Assembly: GCA_021815935.1 (NCBI GenBank)
Contig: JAKAZH010000122.1
Coordinates: 1 to 5,796, forward strand
DNA: 5,796 bases
Direction of reading: 5' to 3'
Source: Actinomycetes bacterium
GTDB lineage: Bacteria > Actinomycetota > Acidimicrobiia > Acidimicrobiales > Palsa-688
Positions 1-4,907 of this stretch are shown here, one piece after another (the first letter of the stretch is position 1; the number at the start of each line of letters is the position of its first letter). Both the position numbers and the translations under genes were made by a program. Below the pieces are notes generated by a model that saw only the letters and a program-made list of their open reading frames with translations, was not told the origin of the DNA and did no database searches.

Positions 1-8
1 GTCCGACG

Positions 9-28
9 TGGCAGCCAGCTGGCAGCCA
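9..28. repeat. Tandem 9-base direct repeat upstream of integrase
   Basis: The word TGGCAGCCA occurs at 9-17 and again at 20-28, an 11-base period of about one helical turn. The junction of the two copies is also a 10-base palindrome, GCCAGCTGGC (14-23). The repeat ends 63 bases before the chosen integrase start. Tyrosine integrases often bind short direct repeats (arm-type sites) near their own gene, and transcriptional repressors bind similar arrays, so either role is possible. The repeat is seen directly; the role is inference. Confidence 0.45.
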
Positions 29-54
29 CAAATGGTTCCTGCAAGCGAGGCGTG

Positions 55-70
55 CCGAGTTTGTTCTCGG
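55..70 (+). promoter_or_regulatory. Small hairpin in the integrase leader
   Basis: CCGAG (55-59) and CTCGG (66-70) form a perfect 5-bp stem around a 6-base loop, ending 7 bases before the Shine-Dalgarno sequence of the integrase. It could modulate access of ribosomes or be part of an operator. A stem this short arises easily by chance in GC-rich DNA. Confidence 0.2.
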
Positions 71-77
71 TGTGAGT

Positions 78-84
78 GGAGGAG
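78..84 (+). promoter_or_regulatory. Ribosome binding site that fixes the integrase start
   Basis: GGAGGAG at 78-84 is a strong Shine-Dalgarno sequence. Its GGAGG core ends 9 bases before the in-frame GTG at 92. The same frame is open back to a GTG at 8, but that codon has no such site, so 92 is the preferred start. Confidence 0.65.
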
Positions 85-91
85 TCGTGTT

Positions 92-1291
92 GTGGCGGTT
101 GCGTCAGGTTCGAGGGGTCGGCGTGCGTCGGGGGACGGGAGCGTGTATCGCAGTCCTGATGGCCGGTGGAGGGGGGTTGTAGATCTCGGCTGGGTTGACG
201 GGAGGAGTACGGGTAAGTACGTGACGGGCTCGACGCAGGCGGAGGCGTTGGCGAAGATGCGCAGGGTGCAGCGTGAGGCGGAGTCGGGGGTTGTCGCTGA
301 CGATCAGCTGACCGTCGGTGATTTCCTTGACCGTTGGGTCTCCAAGACGCTGCCAGGCTCGGTGGCTGGAGGCACGTTGGATGACTACGCGCAGATTGTC
401 CGGTTGCATTTGGTGCCTGCCCTGGGAAGGACGAGGTTGGCGAGGTTGAGTGTCGCTGATGTGGATGCCCTGTGGACGGCCAAGCGGGAAGCGGGCTATA
501 AGGCGAACACAATCCGGATTATGAGAGCGGTACTTCGTCGTGCTGTCGGCCAGGCCGAGAGGGAGGGGCTGGTGGCCCGCAACGTGGCGGCGCTGTCGCA
601 GCCTCCGCGTTTGTCTAACCCGGAGGGCCGGGCGTTGACGGTGGGGCAGGCGGGAGCGCTTCTCGACGCGGCGAGGGGGGACCGCTTGGAGGCGGCGTAT
701 CTGCTTATGTTGTCGTATGGGCTGCGCCGGGGTGAGGTGCTGGGCTTGGCGTGGTCTGATTTCGACCGGGAACGGCGCACTTTAGGGGTTCGCCAGGCGG
801 TCACTCTTCGTAAGTCGGCCCGCTTGGCAAGTGGAGGCTACGCTGGCGGGGCGCAGGGCCGGATGGAGCTGTCGGAGCTTAAGACCCGCCGGAGCCGCCG
901 GGTGCTGTTTCTCACTGAGGGCCTGGTCGAGGCGCTCGACAAGCACGCCCGGCGCCAGGTTGAGCAGCGCCATGCCGCTGGCAGCGCGTGGGTCGATCAC
1001 GGGCTGGTGTTCGCCTCGTCGGTGGGTACGCCGATAGACCCGGACAACTTCGCTAAGGCTTTCGTGAGTTTGGCGAAGCAGGCGGGTTTGGGGCGTTGGC
1101 ATCCTCACGAGGCGCGTCACTCCGCTGCGAGCGTCATGCTCGCTCAGGGAGTGCCGCTGGAGGTCGTGTCCGAGGTTCTCGGACATTCGTCTATCTACAT
1201 CACCAAGGACGTTTACGGGCATCTGTCGGAGGGGATGAAACGCGACGCCGCCGAGCGAATGGCCGCTGCTCTGCGCCCCTCAGGCCGATGA
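92..1291 (+). CDS. Site-specific tyrosine recombinase (phage-type integrase)
   Basis: This enzyme would cut and rejoin DNA at attachment sites to integrate or excise a mobile element. The GTG at 92 gives 399 residues. Residues about 12-65 resemble the arm-type DNA-binding domain (GDGSVYRSPDGRW followed by a basic stretch). Residues about 73-162 form the SAM-like core-binding domain, and about 180-385 the catalytic domain. The full catalytic set is visible: Arg212 in GLRRGEVLGL, Lys264 in LKTRRSRR, His339 and Arg342 in HEARHSAAS, His365 in LGHSS, and nucleophile Tyr375 in DVYGHL. Length is normal and no frameshift is seen, so it should be active. Codons are rich in G- and T-ending forms (AGG, GGG, TTG, GTT), unlike the C-ending preference of the oxidoreductase at 3754, which fits recent acquisition. 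It converges on an excisionase-like gene 82 bases downstream. The target site cannot be told from the protein. Confidence 0.95.
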   Translation: MAVASGSRGRRASGDGSVYRSPDGRWRGVVDLGWVDGRSTGKYVTGSTQAEALAKMRRVQREAESGVVADDQLTVGDFLDRWVSKTLPGSVAGGTLDDYAQIVRLHLVPALGRTRLARLSVADVDALWTAKREAGYKANTIRIMRAVLRRAVGQAEREGLVARNVAALSQPPRLSNPEGRALTVGQAGALLDAARGDRLEAAYLLMLSYGLRRGEVLGLAWSDFDRERRTLGVRQAVTLRKSARLASGGYAGGAQGRMELSELKTRRSRRVLFLTEGLVEALDKHARRQVEQRHAAGSAWVDHGLVFASSVGTPIDPDNFAKAFVSLAKQAGLGRWHPHEARHSAASVMLAQGVPLEVVSEVLGHSSIYITKDVYGHLSEGMKRDAAERMAAALRPSGR

Positions 1292-1320
1292 ACTCTGCAA
1301 ACCCCGCTGAACTTCGCTGG

Positions 1321-1340
1321 AGCCGTGACCCTGGACGGCT
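1321..1340. terminator. Dyad between the converging integrase and excisionase genes
   Basis: AGCCGT (1321-1326) and ACGGCT (1335-1340) form a perfect 6-bp stem with an 8-base loop, in the 82-base gap between two convergent stop codons. A second, wider inverted repeat, AACCCCG (1300-1306) with CGGGGTT (1364-1370), brackets it. There is no T-tract on either strand. It may be a bidirectional terminator of the tractless type reported in actinobacteria, or an integrase or excisionase binding site. Both readings are weak. Confidence 0.3.
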
Positions 1341-1373
1341 GAGAAGGTGTCGGGACCTGTGGCCGGGGTTCCT

Positions 1374-1595
1374 TCAGGCGAGTTCGTCGGCGAGGAACCG
1401 TTCGAGTTCGCTGACCGGTATCAGCCGTCGCCTTCCGAGTTTCACTGACCGGATACGGCCCTGGTAGAGGAGGGTGTAGATGGCATCATGGCCAACGCCG
1501 AGCTGTTGGGCGGCGGCTCGCGGTGAGACAGCGAGCCGGTCGGGGATCTGGGGACGTCCGTGTGCTCTATTGCCCGTGTTCTCGTTGTAGGTCAC
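1374..1595 (-). CDS. Excisionase-type HTH DNA-binding protein
   Basis: A 73-residue protein, probably the recombination directionality factor that bends attachment-site DNA so the integrase excises the element. Residues about 21-68 match the excisionase/MerR-like winged-helix family: LAVSPRAAAQQLGV (helix-turn-helix), then HDAIYTLLYQGRIRSVKLGRRR (recognition helix and basic wing) and IPVSELERFLA. The GTG start at 1595 is chosen because GGAGG (1603-1607) lies 7 bases upstream and because it overlaps the stop of the upstream gene as GTGA. The frame stays open further upstream to 1760, but that part overlaps the preceding gene out of phase and shows no domain. It is the last gene of a three-gene operon and is convergent with the integrase, whereas xis and int often share an orientation in integrative elements. 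It could instead act mainly as a repressor. Confidence 0.85.
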   Translation of the reverse strand: MTYNENTGNRAHGRPQIPDRLAVSPRAAAQQLGVGHDAIYTLLYQGRIRSVKLGRRRLIPVSELERFLADELA

Positions 1596-2110
1596 TGCTG
1601 ATCCTCCGGCCTGTTTGTGGGCGGGAAACTGAGCCGATCGCAAATCTGCGGGCGGCGTCGGGTGCTTGGCGGGTGCTGCGGAAACGCTTGCGGTTGGGTC
1701 GCGAGGGACGGAAACCATATGACGCAGGCGTCGGTGGCGATCACCGGTGTCAGCGCGCACGAGGTGAGGGCCTCGCGGAGTATCTCGGAGCAGTCGCCGT
1801 GGACGACGACGACCCGATCGACATCACCGTTGTCCTTCCCGTCTCGGGATTCGATTCCACGGCTAGGCGGATATCTGTGTATGGCGACCGTCTCGAGGGG
1901 ACTTTTGCATGCAGGATTTTCCGGGCTTACGGGATCGTCTGCGTATGGGCACCTGTCGTCGCAGGGCACCGGCCGTTGGGGGCGACCGCTCCAGTCGAGT
2001 GGGCCGCAAATATCGTCTCGGTCGTAGCAGTAATTGCTGCCGTCGTTTGAATTCTCGTAGCCGTAGCGGTGGCAGCGCTCGCTTGGGGGTCCGCCGCCGT
2101 TGCGGTTCAT
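1592..2110 (-). CDS. Unrecognised cysteine-rich protein of the mobile element
   Basis: A 172-residue protein that I do not recognise. The case for it being real is positional: its ATG overlaps the stop of the upstream membrane-protein gene (ATGA, 2107-2110), and its TGA overlaps the GTG of the excisionase gene (GTGA, 1592-1595). It has no Shine-Dalgarno of its own, which fits translational coupling. It contains ten cysteines (13, 28, 35, 50, 54, 68, 107, 118, 129, 157), including CDDRC at 50-54. The N-terminal half is hydrophilic and rich in Asp, Asn, Tyr and Pro. Residues about 97-136 (VDRVVVVHGDCSEILREAL onward to CVIWFPSL) look like an alternating strand-helix-strand fold, and the C-terminal 35 residues are Pro/Arg/Gln-rich. 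No signal peptide or membrane segment is visible. The cysteines could bind metal or form disulfides; that is speculation. Competing plus-strand frames in this interval lack recognisable domains. Confidence 0.6.
   Translation of the reverse strand: MNRNGGGPPSERCHRYGYENSNDGSNYCYDRDDICGPLDWSGRPQRPVPCDDRCPYADDPVSPENPACKSPLETVAIHRYPPSRGIESRDGKDNGDVDRVVVVHGDCSEILREALTSCALTPVIATDACVIWFPSLATQPQAFPQHPPSTRRRPQICDRLSFPPTNRPEDQQ
1603..1607 (-). promoter_or_regulatory. Ribosome binding site that fixes the excisionase start
   Basis: On the minus strand GGAGG sits 7 bases before the GTG at 1595, inside the last codons of the upstream cysteine-rich gene. It decides the start against the longer upstream in-frame ATG. 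Confidence 0.65.
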
Positions 2111-2409
2111 GACTGGCTGTCTTGGTTGTCGACGTCGGGTACGCCCGCGGCGAACGGCAGGTCTACCGGGGGCCCCGATGGAGGCTGGTTGAGCTTGTGG
2201 GTGTGCCAGATAGCGACTGAGGCGCCGAGAGGCACGATGATCGAGTGGGCGCTCGGGGCGAGGTACAAGGCGGCGATGAGCCAGGCGCCCTTGGACGCCC
2301 ATCGGTGCGCCCATAGCGCCGCTGGGGTGGTGATGATTCTGATGAGAGCGACGAGCGTGATCACCGCCGCAACCGAGTTTAGGATCAGTAGTCCGTACAC
2401 ACTGTTCAT
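2107..2409 (-). CDS. Small integral membrane protein, first gene of the excisionase operon
   Basis: A 100-residue protein of unknown function. Residues about 4-26 form one clear transmembrane helix (VYGLLILNSVAAVITLVALI). A second hydrophobic stretch covers about 41-68 (AWLIAALYL, then SIIVPLGASVAIW) and could be one long or two short helices. The basic, aromatic loop between them (LWAHRWASK, 32-40) is probably cytoplasmic. The tail from about 72 is Pro- and Asp-rich and hydrophilic. The ATG at 2409 is chosen for its AAGGAG site 6 bases upstream; the in-frame ATG at 2484 lacks this. The stop overlaps the next gene (ATGA). Small membrane proteins occur in actinobacterial integrative elements, for example Spd spread proteins, but I see no sequence match that would justify that name. 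Codon use and the overlap support a real gene. Confidence 0.75.
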   Translation of the reverse strand: MNSVYGLLILNSVAAVITLVALIRIITTPAALWAHRWASKGAWLIAALYLAPSAHSIIVPLGASVAIWHTHKLNQPPSGPPVDLPFAAGVPDVDNQDSQS

Positions 2410-2415
2410 CGGGTT

Positions 2416-2421
2416 CTCCTT
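2416..2421 (-). promoter_or_regulatory. Ribosome binding site of the membrane-protein gene
   Basis: On the minus strand AAGGAG lies 6 bases before the ATG at 2409. It is the only strong, well-spaced Shine-Dalgarno in the operon apart from the one before the excisionase, and it selects this start over the longer frame beginning at 2484. Confidence 0.65.
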
Positions 2422-2511
2422 GTGGTGGTCTTTCGGTATGTCACCTCTCCTTCCGGACATGACAACGCCGGATCGCAACAGCATTCCTCGCCGCCCAAAA
2501 CGAAATTCGGG

Positions 2512-2580
2512 GCTGGCATCTCATCCGGTTAGGTGACGGCCCGGACCCTGCTCCAAAGCAGGCGAGGCTCAGATGCCAGC
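2512..2580. repeat. Nested inverted repeats able to fold as a three-way junction
   Basis: GCTGGCATCT (2512-2521) is perfectly complementary to AGATGCCAGC (2571-2580). Inside this 10-bp stem lie two further perfect hairpins side by side: TCCGG (2524-2528) with CCGGA (2541-2545) and a 12-base loop, and CCTGCT (2547-2552) with AGCAGG (2557-2562) and a CCAA loop. Eight bases (2563-2570) remain unpaired. The segment lies 103 bases upstream of the membrane-protein start. It could be a structured 5' leader on the minus strand, a small RNA, or folded DNA used in transfer, replication or recombination. A 10-bp repeat alone could arise by chance in a window this size; the nesting makes it more notable. 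Confidence 0.4.
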
Positions 2581-2667
2581 GGCTGTGGACGTGAGTTCCA
2601 ACACCGATAGCAGACGCCAGATTCGATCGCCGGCTGTGATCGCTCAGCGCTTAAGTTAAGAGGTCAC

Positions 2668-2673
2668 ACTATA
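2668..2673 (-). promoter_or_regulatory. Possible -10 element for the leftward operon
   Basis: On the minus strand TATAGT (2673 down to 2668) is close to the TATAAT consensus and lies in the only AT-rich patch of the region, about 260 bases upstream of the membrane-protein start. No recognisable -35 hexamer is found 16-18 bases further upstream. The plus strand also reads TATAAA at 2670-2675, so orientation is uncertain. If used, the operon would have a roughly 250-base leader containing the 2512-2580 structure. Confidence 0.2.
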
Positions 2674-2743
2674 AAGCGGGGCACTAGCTGTTAGGCGTTT
2701 GCTCTGACAGCATCTTGCGCTTCAGCAGAAGAGATACGTTGGG

Positions 2744-2797
2744 GCCGGCGCAGGTGTTCGCCCGGCAAGCGCGCTGGTGTGGGCCGGCCGTACCGGC
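2744..2797 (-). terminator. Pair of GC-rich hairpins downstream of the isomerase-family gene
   Basis: GCCGGCG (2744-2750) pairs with CGCCCGGC (2759-2766), a 7-bp stem with one bulged base. GCCGG (2783-2787) pairs with CCGGC (2793-2797). The pair starts 44 bases past the stop codon of the minus-strand gene ending at 2841. No T-run follows either stem, so this would be a tractless terminator at best. It could equally be part of an attachment-site region. Confidence 0.3.
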
Positions 2798-2840
2798 TGA
2801 CGTGGTTCGAGTCCTGGCTCAGCAGCCGAAGTCAGCTTTG

Positions 2841-3476
2841 CTACCACGGTCCAAGTTCGGGCGCAGGACCGCGGCCGAGTAGCCATGCGAGAAGGGCTGC
2901 CCGCTCGGCGCGGCCGCCGAGATCAGGCAGGCGTTTGGTGAATTCCGTGTCGACGAACTGGGCCGGCCAGTCGACGATCGAGTAGCCGGCGCCGAGGTCG
3001 ACGTGATGCACTTCGACGTCACGTAGGTGACGGGCCACGATGTCGGTCATCGAACGTCGTCCCGCCGAGGTGACACCCTGGCTGTCCCACAAACCGTCCG
3101 GCAATCGGGCCCATGCTTCTTCAAGGTCGCTGAACGAGACTGCAAGAGTTGAACGCAGATGGGTTGCGCCCCGCACTATTTCGCCTCGGATCATCTCGGC
3201 CTGCTCGTAACCTTCGGGGAATTGGCTTCGAACCTCGCCAGCGGCCGGACCGCCGAAAAGGTGGCTGTGGCTCTGGGATTTGAGTGCAAGCCAAGCTATG
3301 ACGTCGGCTCGGGACCAGCCGGGCAAGAGACTGGGGTACGTCAGTTCGTCGTCATTTACGCGATCAATGGTGTCAAGCACCCGACGATGCCCGTCAAGAC
3401 ACGCGGCGACGAGCTCATATCGATGCATAACCCAAGCTAGCTTGACTCGCCCAACAGTCAGCGCCACGCCGATCAT
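2841..3476 (-). CDS. Mycothiol-dependent maleylpyruvate isomerase family protein (DinB-like fold)
   Basis: A 211-residue member of the actinobacterial family whose characterised members are metal-dependent thiol-using enzymes of a four-helix DinB-like fold. The diagnostic stretches are SLLPGWSRADVIAWLALKSQ (49-68) and RDVEVHHVDLGAGY (152-165) followed by DWP, plus the helical opening YELVAACLDGHRRVLDTIDRVNDDEL (20-45). The length fits a single-domain member without the C-terminal SCP2-like domain. The ATG at 3476 has GAGG 5 bases upstream; an alternative ATG at 3428 would remove a 16-residue N-terminal extension. By memory of the C. glutamicum enzyme (His52, Glu144, His148), the first metal His is here Trp62 and the Glu is Asp153, while His157 is kept. 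It may therefore bind metal poorly or do something else. It is divergent from the oxidoreductase at 3754. The family is clear; the substrate is unknown. Confidence 0.85.
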   Translation of the reverse strand: MIGVALTVGRVKLAWVMHRYELVAACLDGHRRVLDTIDRVNDDELTYPSLLPGWSRADVIAWLALKSQSHSHLFGGPAAGEVRSQFPEGYEQAEMIRGEIVRGATHLRSTLAVSFSDLEEAWARLPDGLWDSQGVTSAGRRSMTDIVARHLRDVEVHHVDLGAGYSIVDWPAQFVDTEFTKRLPDLGGRAERAALLAWLLGRGPAPELGPW

Positions 3477-3741
3477 CTGAGCCTCGGCCTGTTCGGTAAC
3501 TAGGCGGCTTGCTCCGCCCGTGCCGACGGCTTCGCCCTGACCGCCAGACGTTCAGGGTCGATGTGTCGCCGCCCTCGGACTGTGCGAGGTGACCGTCGCA
3601 TGGCCAGCACCGTTGAGCTAGACGTTCCGTTCGGGCGTCGAGACGGGGGCTTGGACGGTGGGTATCCGAACGAACAGGGCGGCTTGCGACTCGGGCGCAA
3701 CGGCCGAAGGTCGCAAAGAAATTGCTTGGCTAGCGAGCGGA

Positions 3742-3747
3742 TAGCGT
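3742..3747 (+). promoter_or_regulatory. -10 element of a probable leaderless promoter
   Basis: TAGCGT fits the actinobacterial TANNNT -10 pattern and ends exactly six bases before the GTG at 3754, so transcription would start at the G of the start codon. TTGCTT at 3722-3727 is a possible -35 but the 14-base spacer is short. There is no Shine-Dalgarno at a workable distance; GGGGAG directly abuts the start codon. Leaderless translation is common in Actinobacteria and is the simplest reading. Confidence 0.45.
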
Positions 3748-3753
3748 GGGGAG

Positions 3754-4713
3754 GTGCGGGCGTTCCGTTTCGGCTACCAGGTTCGAGCAGACACCGCCGA
3801 GGTCTTCCGCCGGGAGGTCCAGGAGGCGGAGGCGGCCGGCTTCGACGTGGTGTGCACCTTCGATCATCTCGGCGCCGGACTGTCGGCGATCGAGCCGCTC
3901 GCGTTCGCGGCCGGCTGGACCGAGCGGATCCGGCTCTGCCCGCTGGTGTTGAACAACGACTTCCATCACCCCGGCCTATTGGCGCAGCGCCTCGCCACCC
4001 TCGACCGGCTCTCGGGCGGCCGGCTCGAGGTCGGTATCGGGGCCGGCCACGCCTTCCCCGAATACCTCGCTGCCGGACTGGGTTTCGATCCCCCAGCGAT
4101 GCGCAAGCGGAGGCTGAGCGAGTCTGTCGAAGTCCTCCGGCGTCTCCTCGACGGCGAACGCGTGACCTGGGATGGCGAGTATTACCGCCTCGCCGACCTG
4201 GCCACGACCAGACCGGCGCAGGATCACGTCCCGATCCTGGTTGGGGTGAACGGCCGGGATGCGCTCAGCCACGCGGCTCGCCACGCCGACATCATTGGAC
4301 TTACGATGCTCGGAGAGACCTTGTCCGACGGGAACGCTCATGCTGTCAGATGGGAGCCCGATCGCCTTGACGCGACGGTGGGATGGATTGCCGAGCAGGC
4401 CGGTAAACGCGTTGAAAGCCTTGAACTCAACGCCGTCGTCCAAGCGGTAGTCGTCACCGACGACCGGGTTAAGACGGCGAGCCGGCTGGCTTCCAAAATT
4501 CCCGGCCTCAACACTGCCGACGCACTCTCGACACCGTTCCTTGCCATAGGAAGCCACGACCAGATCGCCGAGCACATCACCGCCTGCCGCGCTCGTTGGG
4601 GGATCTCGTACTACGTCGTGCGAGATATGGAAGCGTTCGCCCCGGTCATCGAACGACTCCGCCACCGGGACCACATCACGGTTGGCGAGCCCCCAGCGTC
4701 CGGCGCCATCTGA
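3754..4713 (+). CDS. Luciferase-like (LLM class) F420-dependent oxidoreductase
   Basis: A 319-residue TIM-barrel flavin/F420 oxidoreductase, expected to be cytoplasmic and to transfer hydride between reduced coenzyme F420 and an unknown substrate. Hallmarks in order: FRFGYQVRADTAE (4-16, first strand), AEAAGFDVVCTFDHL (25-39), LAFAAGWTERIRLCPLVLNNDFHHP (49-73), RLATLDRLSGGRLEVGIGAGH (79-99), then RRLSESVEVLRRLLDGERVTWDGEYY (119-144) and PILVGVNGRDALSHAARHADIIGL (160-183). This order matches the actinobacterial F420 subfamily typified by MSMEG_2516 (TIGR03621), as far as I can judge by eye. The usual Gly-rich PILVGGGG is here PILVGVNG. No truncation is seen. The GTG start at 3754 is supported by the leaderless promoter geometry. 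The upstream neighbour is divergent. Use of F420 rather than FMN is inferred from the family. Confidence 0.88.
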   Translation: MRAFRFGYQVRADTAEVFRREVQEAEAAGFDVVCTFDHLGAGLSAIEPLAFAAGWTERIRLCPLVLNNDFHHPGLLAQRLATLDRLSGGRLEVGIGAGHAFPEYLAAGLGFDPPAMRKRRLSESVEVLRRLLDGERVTWDGEYYRLADLATTRPAQDHVPILVGVNGRDALSHAARHADIIGLTMLGETLSDGNAHAVRWEPDRLDATVGWIAEQAGKRVESLELNAVVQAVVVTDDRVKTASRLASKIPGLNTADALSTPFLAIGSHDQIAEHITACRARWGISYYVVRDMEAFAPVIERLRHRDHITVGEPPASGAI

Positions 4714-4736
4714 AGCAAACGCCGCCGGGAACGACG

Positions 4737-4794
4737 GCCGCGTATTCGGTCAGACCTCAGCCACCAGAGGCCAATCAACTATTGAATACACGGC
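4737..4794 (+). repeat. Long imperfect inverted repeat after the oxidoreductase gene
   Basis: GCCGCGTATTC (4737-4747) pairs with GAATACACGGC (4784-4794) at 10 of 11 positions. In RNA the stem can continue with two G-U pairs and one U-A pair. The 36-base interior holds a small CCTC/GAGG hairpin (4755-4758 with 4767-4770). It begins 23 bases after the stop codon at 4713 and has no T-tract. It may protect the mRNA 3' end or act as a weak terminator. Confidence 0.35.
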
Positions 4795-4814
4795 GGAAGG
4801 TCGCGAAGGTGCCG

Positions 4815-4876
4815 GTCCCTATAGCGATCGGCGACGCAGCGGACTAACCATCTAGTCCCAATACCGATCGGCACCG
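4815..4876. repeat. Imperfect 22-base direct repeat with 40-base period
   Basis: Positions 4815-4836 and 4855-4876 match at 18 of 22 bases; both copies share GTCCC, ATA and CGATCGGC in the same spacing. Between and overlapping them, GGACTA (4841-4846) and TAGTCC (4853-4858) form a 6-bp dyad. The repeat sits between the oxidoreductase and the antitoxin remnant. It may be a pair of protein-binding sites or the trace of a local duplication. Confidence 0.4.
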
Positions 4877-4907
4877 GGACAGTTCGGACTGCTCATGGAG
4901 TCCCACC

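Larger units (their letters stand above)
2410..2840. other. Non-coding junction between the mobile-element operon and chromosomal genes
   Basis: There are 431 bases here with no convincing gene on either strand; the open frames present are short and show no domain. The stretch is unusually rich in inverted repeats: TCCGG/CCGGA hairpins at 2452-2472 and 2524-2545, a 10-bp outer stem at 2512-2580, a bulged GC stem at 2744-2766 and a stem at 2783-2797. It also has an AT-rich island (2650-2675) in otherwise GC-rich DNA. It separates the integration module from the metabolic genes, so the element boundary and attachment site may lie here. That is inference. Confidence 0.5.

Noticed and set aside
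8..91. N-terminal 28-residue extension of the integrase from the GTG at 8
   Set aside because: It lacks a ribosome binding site, is Cys-rich and unlike integrase N-termini, and a strong GGAGG sits correctly before the GTG at 92.
2410..2447. Minus-strand 12-codon leader peptide (GTG ACA TAC ...) whose stop overlaps the membrane-protein ATG
   Set aside because: Its Shine-Dalgarno is only about two bases from the GTG, too close to work well, and the peptide shows no attenuator-type codon run. The stop overlap is probably chance.
2780..2840. Complete tRNA gene around the GGTTCGAGTCC word
   Set aside because: The T-stem pairs at only three of five positions, and no acceptor, D-arm or anticodon arm complementary to the 3' side can be found upstream.
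3500..3700. Minus-strand 66-codon frame ending at 3500 between the divergent genes
   Set aside because: It has a basic, low-complexity product with no recognisable domain and no good ribosome binding site. Two small dyads here (3503-3519 and 3535-3557) are also too short to call.
3561..4370. Long plus-strand frame overlapping the oxidoreductase
   Set aside because: Its product is Arg/Pro/Gly-rich low complexity with no domain, while the overlapping frame encodes a clear LLM-class oxidoreductase. It is a shadow frame of GC-rich DNA.
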